The notes under the pieces are model-generated. The model had not been told where the DNA came from and searched no databases. It was given only the letters and a program-made list of their open reading frames with translations. Of a DNA stretch of 64,000 nucleotides, positions 49,404-58,802 are shown piece after piece. This DNA is from JAWXUC01 sp044432975. GTDB lineage: Bacteria; Pseudomonadota; Alphaproteobacteria; RF32; CAG-239. The translations under genes were made by a program, and so were the position numbers. How positions within the stretch are numbered: position 1 is the stretch's first letter; every line of letters begins with the position of its first letter. The DNA lies in contig JAWXUC010000001.1 in NCBI GenBank assembly GCA_044432975.1, positions 62,001 through 126,000 of the forward strand, in the 5' to 3' direction.

Positions 49404-50450
49404 ATGAAAACAGAACTCTTAAACTTAACAAAAGCAGAACTCACTAACGCTATTTTAGAAATCGGCGAAAAAAAGTTCAGAGCAGAACAACTTTGGCAAT
49501 GGATTTACATTCACAATGAATTTGACTTTTCAAAAATGTCATCGTTTTCTGTTGCCCTACAACAAAAATTAAACGAACACTTTAGCATTTTCAGACCTAA
49601 AGTTATAGAGCACTTAAAATCTGTTGACGGCACCAACAAATGGCTTTTAGAATTCAACGACGGACAACGTATTGAAACCGTTTTCATTCCAGAAGAAGAC
49701 CGTGGCGCTGTTTGTGTTTCTACACAAGTTGGTTGTGCTGTTGGTTGCAAATTCTGCCACACAGGCACTCAAAAGTTGAGCAGAAATTTAACCTCTGCAG
49801 AAATCATTTCTCAATTTTTATTAGTTAGAGATTATCATAAAAAAGAACTGGTGTCAAATATCGTTGTTATGGGCATGGGCGAACCAATGCATAATTTTGA
49901 GAATACAATTAAAGCATTGCAAATATTAAATGACAATACAGGTTGCGCATTATCAAAAAGAAAAATAACTTTATCAAGTTCTGGCATTGCAAATAAAATT
50001 CCAGAAATTGCCAAAAAAATCAGTGTAAAACTTGCAATTTCTCTTCATGCCTCAAACGATGAAATCAGAAGCAAAATCATGCCAATTAACAATAAGTTTA
50101 ATATTGACGCAGTCTTAAAATCTTGCCAAGAATATCAAAAAATCACAGGCTACAGACAACCAATTACTTTTGAATATTTAATGTTAGATGGCATCAATGA
50201 TAGTTTTGAAGATGCAAAAAGATTAAATCATTTAATGAAAACATATAAAATAAATGCCAAATTTAACTTGATATGTTTCAACTCATGGGACGGCTGCGGA
50301 TTTGTCGGTAGCTCAAAAAACAAAGTCCACGCTTTTTCAAAAAGGTTACAAGAATACGGATTTGAAGCTCCAATCAGAGCATCTCGAGGCGACGACATCA
50401 TGGGCGCCTGCGGCCAATTAAAAGGCATTAAAAATAATCTAACATTGTAG
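49404..50450 (+). CDS. rlmN: dual-specificity RNA methyltransferase RlmN
   Basis: A radical-SAM enzyme that methylates A2503 of 23S rRNA and A37 of some tRNAs. The 348-residue protein has VGCAVGCKFCHTGTQ (C-x3-C-x2-C cluster), the second catalytic Cys region near the end (GDDIMGACGQLKG), and a helical N-terminal domain. I start at ATG 49404; the longer frame begins 28 codons earlier and lacks support. The ATG has no strong ribosome site. Confidence 0.94.
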   Translation: MKTELLNLTKAELTNAILEIGEKKFRAEQLWQWIYIHNEFDFSKMSSFSVALQQKLNEHFSIFRPKVIEHLKSVDGTNKWLLEFNDGQRIETVFIPEEDRGAVCVSTQVGCAVGCKFCHTGTQKLSRNLTSAEIISQFLLVRDYHKKELVSNIVVMGMGEPMHNFENTIKALQILNDNTGCALSKRKITLSSSGIANKIPEIAKKISVKLAISLHASNDEIRSKIMPINNKFNIDAVLKSCQEYQKITGYRQPITFEYLMLDGINDSFEDAKRLNHLMKTYKINAKFNLICFNSWDGCGFVGSSKNKVHAFSKRLQEYGFEAPIRASRGDDIMGACGQLKGIKNNLTL

Positions 50451-50503
50451 GGGACGATGCCCACATCGTCCCTAAAAAGGCGGGAGCAAGCCCCCGCCAT
50501 ACA
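50446..50503. repeat. two palindromic elements between rlmN and hisS
   Basis: A GGGACGATG...CATCGTCCC hairpin (about 50451-50475) and a GGCGGG...CCCGCC hairpin (50479-50499), convergent genes on both sides. They may double as terminators; they belong to the same repeat families as the 26-28 kb arrays. Confidence 0.75.
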
Positions 50504-50504
50504 T

Positions 50505-51677
50505 CTAACCGATATTTTTCATCTCGCCATTTTGCGATAAAAACTTATATCCCAAATTAACAAGCTCATCAATTTGCTTTCCTAATTTTTTAGAACGTTT
50601 TAACAAATTAACCACATAACCTTGAGAAATTAATTCTTTTTGTTCTTTCAAAACATCTGCAAAATTTTGATTATCATCATAAACTAAAACAAGTTTTTTA
50701 GTTCCTTCAATCTTATAATCTTTATCCAACAAAATTGCACAAATTCTTTCAAAGCCGATAGAAAAACCAACAGCAGGAACATCTTGCCCTAAAAATTTGC
50801 CAACCATTTTGTCATAACGACCGCCGCCACCAAGAGCAGATGAAAACTCCTCAGAATGAATTTCAAAAATAATACCAGTATAATATCCCATACCACGCAC
50901 TAAAGAAGGATCATAAACCAAATTAGCTTCTGGCAATGTTTCAATAATTTGTTTAATTTCATCTGATGCTGTAGTATCTGCATTTAAAAATGCTTTTACT
51001 TTTGCTTCTTCAAAACCATTTTCTAAAAGCTCTTTTTCAACACCATCAATACCAATTTTATCTTGCTTATCAAATATGATGCAAACCAAAGAAATATCTT
51101 CTTCGCCAAAACCAGCATCTAAAATTCTTTGAGCTAAAATACGTCTATCATTGATTTTAATCACAAAATCATTAAACCCGATTCTTTTTAATGTTGTTGC
51201 CGTAACATTAATCAAATCCATTTCAGCATTAATAGATTTATCACCCAAAATATCAATATCGCATTGATAAAATTCACGAAGTCTACCTTTTTGGGGACGC
51301 TCAGCTCTAAACACTTTATCAACTTGAATAGTTTTAAACGGATTAGGCAATTCTGCTCTGTTATTTGCATAATATCTAGACAAAGGCATTGTTAAGTCAA
51401 AACGCAAACCGCTATCAACCAAATCTTTTTCTGTTAAGTTTTCTTTTGACAAATCAAGTTTTTGCCCACGTTTAATAAGTTTAAAAATTAAAGATAAATT
51501 TTCTCCCCCATCAGATTTATCCAAACGTTCAATATCTTCCATAATTGGAGTTTGAATACGATTAAAACCAAATTCTTTATAAGTTGATAAGATAATGTTT
51601 TGAACATAATCTCTAATTTCCGCCTCTTTAGGCAAAAAGTCCTTAGTGCCCCTAACAGGCAACGCATTAATAGCCAT
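50505..51677 (-). CDS. hisS: histidyl-tRNA synthetase
   Basis: A class II synthetase of 390 residues, a bit short. It has motif 1 region (AEIRDYVQNIILSTYKEFGFN), motif 2 (VFRAERPQKGRLREFYQCDID), GGGGRYDKM and the histidine-specific RGMGYYTG; the C-terminal anticodon domain runs to VNLLKRSKKL. I start at the ATG ending 51677 (MAINALPVRGTKDF), which has AAGGAG upstream; the longer frame is not supported. Confidence 0.94.
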   Translation of the reverse strand: MAINALPVRGTKDFLPKEAEIRDYVQNIILSTYKEFGFNRIQTPIMEDIERLDKSDGGENLSLIFKLIKRGQKLDLSKENLTEKDLVDSGLRFDLTMPLSRYYANNRAELPNPFKTIQVDKVFRAERPQKGRLREFYQCDIDILGDKSINAEMDLINVTATTLKRIGFNDFVIKINDRRILAQRILDAGFGEEDISLVCIIFDKQDKIGIDGVEKELLENGFEEAKVKAFLNADTTASDEIKQIIETLPEANLVYDPSLVRGMGYYTGIIFEIHSEEFSSALGGGGRYDKMVGKFLGQDVPAVGFSIGFERICAILLDKDYKIEGTKKLVLVYDDNQNFADVLKEQKELISQGYVVNLLKRSKKLGKQIDELVNLGYKFLSQNGEMKNIG

Positions 51678-51747
51678 TAAATTTCTCCTTGAAAGTGAGT
51701 ATAATAAGATATTTTTTTTATGCAAGAAAATTGTTATTTTAGCTTTT

Positions 51748-52191
51748 TCAATAATCTGTTTTAAATACAAAGCAATTATTTTTGTTTTCAATTTCTGTTA
51801 AAACTTTTGCAGTATATGGAATAACTTTGTTTTTAATATTATTAAATTCAAAAAAATCTAGTTCTGAAGATTTTTCAGGTTCATTGTTTTTGAGTATTCC
51901 TGAAAAATTTTTAATTTCAAAAAATAAATCTATATATTCTTTGTTTGGAGCAACTTGATTACCTGTAAAAACTAAATTTAAATCTTTTTCTTGAATTGTG
52001 ATATTTAACTCTTCTTTTGCTTCCCTTATAACAGCCTCAAAAAAAGTTTCTCCATCTTCTAAATGACCAGCAGGAAGAGCATAAAAACCATCCATATACC
52101 CTGTATTTTGTCTTTTTAAAAAAAGAATTTTATTTTCTTGGCGAATAATTATATATACAGCACAACAAACCTTAAATCTTTCTTCTTTCAT
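51748..52191 (-). CDS. NUDIX hydrolase
   Basis: A 147-residue MutT-like protein. The Nudix box is complete: GHLEDGETFFEAVIREAKEE followed by L-N-I (G-x5-E-x7-R-E-x-x-E-E-x-G/N). The substrate (oxidised nucleotide, nucleotide sugar or other) cannot be told. It is upstream of hisS in the same direction, with 70 bases between. Confidence 0.88.
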   Translation of the reverse strand: MKEERFKVCCAVYIIIRQENKILFLKRQNTGYMDGFYALPAGHLEDGETFFEAVIREAKEELNITIQEKDLNLVFTGNQVAPNKEYIDLFFEIKNFSGILKNNEPEKSSELDFFEFNNIKNKVIPYTAKVLTEIENKNNCFVFKTDY

Positions 52192-52251
52192 TTTTATTCC
52201 TTAATAAATTTATTGCATTATAGTCAGTTTTACGCAGAAGTAAACAACAAA

Positions 52252-52524
52252 TTATAATGGAATTATTTTTGTTATAGCTGATTTGTATTTTATTTGTGAT
52301 TGAGTTAATTCATATTGTGTTTGCAAATTAAAAAAGTATAGTGGACTTAAACTAAATAATTTACAAAGTTTGATATCCGTTTCTATTGTAAAACGTCTTT
52401 TTTCTGTAATAAGCTGAGAAATTCTACTAGTTGGTAGATTTACTCTAAAAGCCATTTGATGTTGATTTATGTTATGTTGTTTCATTAATTTCATCAATTC
52501 AATCAATGCTGGGTTTTTAATCAC
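52252..52524 (-). CDS. HigA/XRE-like orphan regulator
   Basis: A 90-residue protein with a helix-turn-helix of the HigA kind: QHQMAFRVNLPTSRISQLIT and LCKLFSLSPLYFFNLQTQYE. The end is extended by about 20 residues. No HigB-type toxin gene lies beside it, so it is an orphan antitoxin-like regulator. GTG start with GAGGT five bases upstream. Confidence 0.8.
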   Translation of the reverse strand: MIKNPALIELMKLMKQHNINQHQMAFRVNLPTSRISQLITEKRRFTIETDIKLCKLFSLSPLYFFNLQTQYELTQSQIKYKSAITKIIPL

Positions 52525-52594
52525 TTTTACCTCATCTTTTTATTTATTATTCATCACAACAATAAAATAACACAACAAAAACAAATGTCAACTC

Positions 52595-52642
52595 ACAATA
52601 TTACGCATTACGTAGAACGTTCTACGTAATGCGTAATATTGT
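52595..52642. repeat. 48-bp perfect palindrome
   Basis: acaatattacgcattacgta runs into its exact complement with no loop (centre AGAACGTTCT). It lies between divergent genes (HigA-like and argS). It is the longest perfect palindrome in the window. Confidence 0.88.
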
Positions 52643-52738
52643 ATAGTTAAATAAACTAAATCCCAAATAAATATAAATAATTTTTTTCTTGTCATTTTCA
52701 AACTTTTCGATATAATCAGCAACCAATGGAGAATAAAA

Positions 52739-54466
52739 ATGAGTAATGCAATCGAAACTATAATTAATAATAAAATCGCAAATGTTTTTGAAAAACTTAA
52801 CTTAAACGCCAAATTTGGCTTTGCTAAATTATCTGACAGACCAGATTTAAGTGATTTTCAATGCAACGGAGCGCTAGCTTTAGCAAAAGAATTAGGCAAA
52901 AACCCACGAGAAATAGGACAAATGATTGCAGATGAATTATCTCAAGATGCAGACTTTACAAAAATTTCTGTTGACGGCCCAGGCTTTGTTAATATGACAC
53001 TTTCTAATCAATTTTTAGAAAATTTAATTAACAACACAAAAGAAGATGAGCATTATGGCGTTACAAAAATAGAAAAACCTAAAAAAATAATCTTAGATTT
53101 TGGCGGTCCAAACGTTGCTAAAGAAATGCACGTTGGCCATTTACGTACAGCCGTAATAGGCGAAAGCATTCAAAGAATTTTACGTTTTATTGGTAACGAT
53201 GTAACATCAGATGTTCACTTAGGTGATTGGGGCACTCAAATGGGTATTGTTATTTCTGAAATCATCAAAAAAGACGGAAACTTAGATAAAGCATTAAGTT
53301 ATAACATTGATGATATTGGCGCTTTTTATAGAGCTGGAAATTTAAGATGCAAAGAAAATTTAGAAGAAAGAGAAATCGCAAAACAAATACTTGTAAAACT
53401 CCACAATGGCGATGAATTATACAGAAAAGTTTGGCGTCATTTAGTTGATAAATCTGTTGAAGCAATTAAAGAAAATTATAAAGCTTTAGACATTAATTTT
53501 GATTTATGGCTAGGTGAATCAGATGCTCATGAAGTTTGCAAAGATATCGTTGAAATAGCAACACAAAAAGGCATTTCAGAAATTGATGAAGGTGCAAACG
53601 TTATAAAACTTCCTGAAGGCAACAAACCCAAACCTCCTGTAATGTTACAAAAATCTGATGGTGGCTTTACTTATCATACAACAGATATCGCAACTATTAA
53701 AATGCGTGTTGATAGTTTAAATGCTCAAGAAATTATTTACATCACAGATTTTAGACAAGGTTTGCACTTTGAACAAGTTTTTGAAGCTTCTCAAATATTA
53801 AAAATTGCAGACAACGTTGATTTCAAACACATCGGCTACGGCACTGTTAATGGCCAAGATGGAAAACCTTTCAAAACTCGTGATGGCGGCGTAATGAATT
53901 TAGAAACTTTATTAAAAATATCTTTTGACAAAGTTTTTGAATCAATGCCAGAACCAACACAAGAATACAATGCAGAGTACATCTCAAACTTAGCTCAACA
54001 AATTTCTATAGCTGGCATTAAATTTCAAGACCTTAAAAACAACGCATCTTCAGGATATGTTTTTGATCTAGATGACTTCGCAAAATTTGAAGGCAAAACA
54101 GGTCCATATATTCAATATGCAATTGCTCGTATAAATTCAATATTGCGAAAAGTAAACTTTGCATCTGGCAACATTGTTATAACAAACCCAGAAGAAAGAA
54201 AATTAATATTAAAATTGCTTAACTTAAATGCCATTGTTTATAGAGCAAAAGATGAATTAGAACCAAGCATTATTGCAGACTATGCGTTTGGCTTAGCTCA
54301 AGAATTTTCTAGCTTTTACGCTTCATCTTCTATTGCTAATGAAGAAAATAAAGAAATCGCTGCTTCTAGGTTATCATTAGCAAAACTAACTGCAGAGGTT
54401 TTAACTTTATTACTAAACTTACTCGGAATAGAAAGCCCAGAAATAATGCTCAAAAAAGCAGACTAA
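52739..54466 (+). CDS. argS: arginyl-tRNA synthetase
   Basis: A class I synthetase of 575 residues. The HIGH-type motif is HVGH (in KEMHVGHLRTAVIGES), the KMSK equivalent is in DGKPFKTRDGG, and the N-terminal add-on domain and DALR C-terminal end are present. Complete. GGAG precedes the ATG. A terminator follows. Confidence 0.96.
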   Translation: MSNAIETIINNKIANVFEKLNLNAKFGFAKLSDRPDLSDFQCNGALALAKELGKNPREIGQMIADELSQDADFTKISVDGPGFVNMTLSNQFLENLINNTKEDEHYGVTKIEKPKKIILDFGGPNVAKEMHVGHLRTAVIGESIQRILRFIGNDVTSDVHLGDWGTQMGIVISEIIKKDGNLDKALSYNIDDIGAFYRAGNLRCKENLEEREIAKQILVKLHNGDELYRKVWRHLVDKSVEAIKENYKALDINFDLWLGESDAHEVCKDIVEIATQKGISEIDEGANVIKLPEGNKPKPPVMLQKSDGGFTYHTTDIATIKMRVDSLNAQEIIYITDFRQGLHFEQVFEASQILKIADNVDFKHIGYGTVNGQDGKPFKTRDGGVMNLETLLKISFDKVFESMPEPTQEYNAEYISNLAQQISIAGIKFQDLKNNASSGYVFDLDDFAKFEGKTGPYIQYAIARINSILRKVNFASGNIVITNPEERKLILKLLNLNAIVYRAKDELEPSIIADYAFGLAQEFSSFYASSSIANEENKEIAASRLSLAKLTAEVLTLLLNLLGIESPEIMLKKAD

Positions 54467-54497
54467 AAAAGAGCTCCTCAATTGAGGAGCTTTTTTT
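54465..54497. terminator. bidirectional terminator after argS
   Basis: A loopless agctcctcaattgaggagct hairpin with poly-A left and poly-T right. Confidence 0.85.
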
Positions 54498-55437
54498 ATT
54501 TTAATTTTGATTTTAACATTCCCATTTGACGCATTTTCAAAACCTCTTTTGAATCTTCACCAAATTCATCTACAACCATATTTTCAATAACAGGGCGAGA
54601 TTTTATAAAAAGAGAGCTAAACTTAAACAATTTTTTATTGTTGTTTTTTAAACCATAACCCAAAGCATATCTCAAACGCAAATTATCACTAGAAAGACTT
54701 AAATTTGTTGGCCTTCTATTTAACGCTTCCAACATCTTATCAGGATCTTTAACCATTCCATCTCCTGCAATTTTCTTAATAATTTTCATATGCTCAATAA
54801 TAGTTTGAGGTTTTTGAAAAAACAATGGAGGATTTTTAACTGCCAAGTTAATATAAAAATCTATAGTTACACCATCTGTCTTAAATTCATCAACCACTGA
54901 GTTTACATTTTTTTTAATTGTTTTTGAAGACTGACAAAATAATTGAGGCATTTTCACAGCAGATTTAAGATAATCTTTTGTAGTCAGTCCATTATCTCCA
55001 AAAATGCTAACAACTTCTCTAATATTTTTTTCAACAGTTTCAGGAGTCAAACTAAACAATTGCGGTTGTTTTAATGCAGCTTTAAGATAATCTTTTGTAG
55101 TAAACCCTTCTTCACTAAAACGTTCAACAACTCCCAATATGTTCTTTTCAATCGTTTCAGAAGACTGACAAAACAAAGCAGGATGTTTTTTTGCCGCATT
55201 AAAATATTTTTCAGCACTCAAACCATCATCCTTAAACCTATCAACCACTTTATCAAAATATTCCTTAAACATAAATGGCTTATCAGATACTTTTGCAAAA
55301 ACTCGCTCTAAAGCAACTGGCTTTTTTTCTATTACATCATAAACCTCTTCTGCAACTTTGACATCCATCAAATCTATTCTTCTCAAAGATTCTATAATTC
55401 TTTTTTTTGCTTTTAATTTCTCAACAGACATTAACAT
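54496..55437 (-). CDS. mTERF-like helical repeat protein (1)
   Basis: A 313-residue protein with about four to five 39-residue repeats of the form GV-x-x-KF-x-x-x-GL-x-x-x-x-YL-x-x-A-x-K-x-P-x-LF-x-Q-S-x-x-T-I-x-x-N-I (for example EGFTTKDYLKAALKQPQLF). The order P-L-F then a helix then G-L then a helix is the hallmark of mTERF (mitochondrial transcription termination factor) modules, which bind nucleic acid in eukaryotes; 39 residues is longer than the usual ~35. The last 80 residues do not repeat but keep a R-P-T-N-L-S-L-S-x-D-N-L-R-L-R motif. Translationally coupled to the gene upstream. Bacterial members of this type are not known to me. Confidence 0.8.
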   Translation of the reverse strand: MLMSVEKLKAKKRIIESLRRIDLMDVKVAEEVYDVIEKKPVALERVFAKVSDKPFMFKEYFDKVVDRFKDDGLSAEKYFNAAKKHPALFCQSSETIEKNILGVVERFSEEGFTTKDYLKAALKQPQLFSLTPETVEKNIREVVSIFGDNGLTTKDYLKSAVKMPQLFCQSSKTIKKNVNSVVDEFKTDGVTIDFYINLAVKNPPLFFQKPQTIIEHMKIIKKIAGDGMVKDPDKMLEALNRRPTNLSLSSDNLRLRYALGYGLKNNNKKLFKFSSLFIKSRPVIENMVVDEFGEDSKEVLKMRQMGMLKSKLK

Positions 55438-56606
55438 TTTCCTCTATATTTAAACATATTCATTTTTCGCAAACGCAATACTTCATTAGATTTTGCCCCT
55501 AATTCATCAATTAATTTATCTTCAACCTCAGGCCTAGGCATAGATAAAAGAGAACTTAACTTTCTTATTTTTTTTTGATTATTCTTCAAAGCATGACCAT
55601 AAATATGGCGCAAACGAAGATTATCATTTGAAAAACTCAAAACAGAAGATCTACCAGAAATTACCCTAAAGACATCATTCTTACCAGAAACAACTTTGTC
55701 TGCAACCATCTCTTTTATTATCTGAATATGCTCAACAATTGTATCAGGAGACTGAGAAAGCAAAGAAGGATTTCTTAAAGCTGCCTTAAGATAACTTTCC
55801 ATTGTTAATCCATCTAGCTTAAACTTATTGACAACACCTTTAATATTGCTTTCAACAGTCTTAGGGTTTTGATAAAACAAAGAAGGTTGTTTTAATGCTG
55901 CTTTTAAATAATCTTTATTTTCCAAACCATCTTTTTCAAACTTTTCAACAACAGCATTAATGTTTCCTGCAACCGTATCTGAAGATTGATAAAATAAAGT
56001 CGGAGCTTTTAAAACTGCATTAAAATATTTATCAAAACTTAAGCCTTCATCCTTAAATTTATCAACAACGCCTAAAATATTTTTTTCTATAGTGTCTGGC
56101 AACATATGAAACAATTGAGGATTTTTCAAAGCAAATGAAAGATATTTCTTTGTTGTTAATCCATTTTTTTCAAATTTTTGAGCAACACCTCTAATATTTC
56201 TTTCAATAGTTTCAGAAGAAAAACATAACAATTGCGGTTTTTCAAAAGCAACTTTAACATAACCTTTAGAAGAAAGCTTTTCTTCTTCAAACTTTTCAAT
56301 CACTCCCCAAACATTGTTTTTAATTGTATCTGGAGATTGATAAAACAATTGAGGTTGTTTTATTGCAGCATTAACAACATCTTCATATTTAATACCATAG
56401 TTTTTAAAATTTAAAAACAATCCATTTATTTTTTTATCAAAAGCATATATATTTTCATTATTTCCAGTCAAAACTCTTTTAAAAATAAAATCTGTTTTTT
56501 CAAAAGATTCATAAATTTTCTCAGCCTTTGCTAAATTTATTGTTTTAACTTTTAATAAAGAGGCTATGATTTTTTTCTTTTTTTGTATCTTTTCTTCTTG
56601 CGACAC
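55431..56606 (-). CDS. mTERF-like helical repeat protein (2)
   Basis: A 391-residue protein with about six 39-residue repeats, for example GLTTKKYLSFALKNPQLFHM and GLENKDYLKAALKQPSLFYQ, ending with a non-repeat C-terminal domain (SVLSFSNDNLRLRHIYGHAL). It is a paralogue of the downstream gene, and the two overlap (TAATG), so they are made together. Positions around x in P-x-LF-x-x-S/L-x-x-T are variable between repeats, which recalls base-specific modules of TAL, PPR and mTERF proteins. GTG start with GGAG nine bases upstream. Confidence 0.8.
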   Translation of the reverse strand: MSQEEKIQKKKKIIASLLKVKTINLAKAEKIYESFEKTDFIFKRVLTGNNENIYAFDKKINGLFLNFKNYGIKYEDVVNAAIKQPQLFYQSPDTIKNNVWGVIEKFEEEKLSSKGYVKVAFEKPQLLCFSSETIERNIRGVAQKFEKNGLTTKKYLSFALKNPQLFHMLPDTIEKNILGVVDKFKDEGLSFDKYFNAVLKAPTLFYQSSDTVAGNINAVVEKFEKDGLENKDYLKAALKQPSLFYQNPKTVESNIKGVVNKFKLDGLTMESYLKAALRNPSLLSQSPDTIVEHIQIIKEMVADKVVSGKNDVFRVISGRSSVLSFSNDNLRLRHIYGHALKNNQKKIRKLSSLLSMPRPEVEDKLIDELGAKSNEVLRLRKMNMFKYRGKC

Positions 56607-56681
56607 TATAAAAATCTCCTAAATTTCTAGAAGAAAATACCATAAAATAGATTTTATGTCAATATTTTTTGTACAAAAACA

Positions 56682-58802
56682 TTATATTTGAGCGATTGTC
56701 TTAATCTTAACCTTTGGATGAATCTCATTTTGAGACATAACCACAGTCATTGGTCTAAAACGCTCTATTATAGAACGCACAAATGGTCTAATAGAAGGAC
56801 TGGTTAATAACACCCCACTCTCACCTTTTATTGCCAAATCTTCCATTGTTGTTCTAACTTTAGTCATAAAGTTTTGCAGCTGAGAAGGAGCCATAGCAAG
56901 CTGTCTTTCATCTCCCTCACCTTTAATAGCTTCTGCAAAAGCATGTTCCCATTCAGGAGAAAGAGGCACTAAAGAAATTACACCAAATTCATTTGCATTA
57001 GAGTTTGAAAGCTGACGAGACAACCTAGAACGAACATGCTCTGTAATCATCATCAAACTATGAGTAGAAGAAACTGCTTCTGAAATTCCCTCTAATATTG
57101 AAGGTAAATCTCTGATAGAAACACGTTCTTGCAACAGATTTTGTAAAACTCTTTGCAATGCCCCAATAGAAATCTTGCTAGGAACAAGCTCTTTAATAAG
57201 TTTTTGATGTTCTTTATCCAATTCTTCAAGAAGTTTTGTAGTTTCTGCATAAGATAATAAATCTGGCATATTTTCTTTAACAAGCTCTGTAATATGAGTT
57301 GTAACCACAGTTGCAGGATCCACAACAGTATATCCCTTAAACATAGCTTCTTCACGATAAGTTCTATCAATCCACATCGCTTTTAAACCAAATGTTGGCT
57401 CAAAAGTTTTCTCTCCAGCAATCGTAATTTCTTCACCACGAGGATCCATAACCAAAAGTTGATTAGGTCTAATATCACCTTTTCCAGACATAACCTCTTT
57501 AATATAAATTTGATATTCATTAGATTCCAACTGCATGTTATCTTGAATTCTAATAGAAGGCATAACAAACCCGAGTTCTGCCGCCAACGCACGACGAAGA
57601 GCTTTTATTTGATCTGTAAGTTTTTTATTTGCATCTTCATTAACTAAAGGAAGCAAACCATAACCAATTTCAAGCCTAATTAAGTCAATTCGCAATGTAT
57701 TTGCAATAGGTTCTTCTTGTGCTTGAAGAGCTTTAGCTTGTTTTTCTTCAACTTGCTTTTCTTTTGCAACTTTTTCCTGAACAACTTTATGATGTTTGTT
57801 CAAATAATAAGCCATAGAACCTGTTAAACCAGATAACATAAAGAAAGGAATAAATGGAGTTCCTGGCAACATACCAACAGACAATGCCATAAAAGAGCTC
57901 ATGCCCAAAGCTTTAGGATAATTTGCAACTTGATCAAACAATACTTTATCTGTAGCCTCTGTCATACCAGCCTTAGACACCAAAATACCTGCAGCAACAG
58001 AAATAATCAAAGCAGGAATCTGAGAAACCAAACCATCACCAACAGTCAACATTGTATATGTTTGAGCAGCCTCAGAAAAACTCATATCATTTTGCACCAT
58101 ACCAATAATAATACCAGCAATCACATTAATAAAAGTAATTAAAAGACCAGCAATAGCATCTCCTCGCACAAACTTAGAAGCACCATCCATAGCTCCGTAG
58201 AAAGAACTTTCTTTAGATAATTCTTCACGACGTTGTTTTGCAACTTTATCATCAATTAAGCCAGAAGACAAGTCAGCATCAATCGCCATTTGTTTACCAG
58301 GCATAGCATCCAACGCAAAACGAGCTGCAACTTCAGCAATACGACCAGAACCTTTTGTAATAACAATAAAGTTAACCAAGACAAGAATAGCAAATACAAT
58401 CACACCAATAATGTAATTGTTACCCATAATAAAACCACCAAAAGCTTCAATAACTTTACCAGCAGCACTCGGCCCCATATATCCATTTGATAAAATCAAC
58501 CTTGTAGATGCAAGGTTTAGCGCCAATCTATATAAGGTTGTGATTAATAACACAACAGGAAAAGAGTTAAATTCATTAGGCTTCTCAATAAAAATAGCTG
58601 TCATCAAAACCAAAGAAGACATTGTAATAGACAAAGCTAACGCCACATCTAACAACCAAGAAGGCATTGGTAATATAAGAATTACCAAAATTAAAACAAT
58701 CGCTAAAGCAAAAAACAAATCACCTCGTTTAGTTGCAGAAACAAGCATTTCTTTAGTAGATTTATTGCCAAAAGCAGCTGAGATGTTATTGGATATAGCC
58801 AT
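56682..58802 (-). CDS. flhA: flagellar export protein FlhA
   Basis: The large export gate of the flagellar type III system. The 706-residue protein has an N-terminal part of eight membrane helices (from LFFALAIVLILVILILPMPS) with the FHIPEP-type region (ARFALDAMPGKQMAIDAD, VRGDAIAGLLITFIN), and a cytoplasmic C-terminal part (residues ~360-706) ending VKIKTIAQI. Length and order are typical. It overlaps flbD by one base at the start. Confidence 0.96.
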   Translation of the reverse strand: MAISNNISAAFGNKSTKEMLVSATKRGDLFFALAIVLILVILILPMPSWLLDVALALSITMSSLVLMTAIFIEKPNEFNSFPVVLLITTLYRLALNLASTRLILSNGYMGPSAAGKVIEAFGGFIMGNNYIIGVIVFAILVLVNFIVITKGSGRIAEVAARFALDAMPGKQMAIDADLSSGLIDDKVAKQRREELSKESSFYGAMDGASKFVRGDAIAGLLITFINVIAGIIIGMVQNDMSFSEAAQTYTMLTVGDGLVSQIPALIISVAAGILVSKAGMTEATDKVLFDQVANYPKALGMSSFMALSVGMLPGTPFIPFFMLSGLTGSMAYYLNKHHKVVQEKVAKEKQVEEKQAKALQAQEEPIANTLRIDLIRLEIGYGLLPLVNEDANKKLTDQIKALRRALAAELGFVMPSIRIQDNMQLESNEYQIYIKEVMSGKGDIRPNQLLVMDPRGEEITIAGEKTFEPTFGLKAMWIDRTYREEAMFKGYTVVDPATVVTTHITELVKENMPDLLSYAETTKLLEELDKEHQKLIKELVPSKISIGALQRVLQNLLQERVSIRDLPSILEGISEAVSSTHSLMMITEHVRSRLSRQLSNSNANEFGVISLVPLSPEWEHAFAEAIKGEGDERQLAMAPSQLQNFMTKVRTTMEDLAIKGESGVLLTSPSIRPFVRSIIERFRPMTVVMSQNEIHPKVKIKTIAQI

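Noticed and set aside
52252..52524. Complete HigBA toxin-antitoxin pair
   Set aside because: No toxin-sized gene with a RelE/HigB fold flanks the HigA-like gene on either strand.
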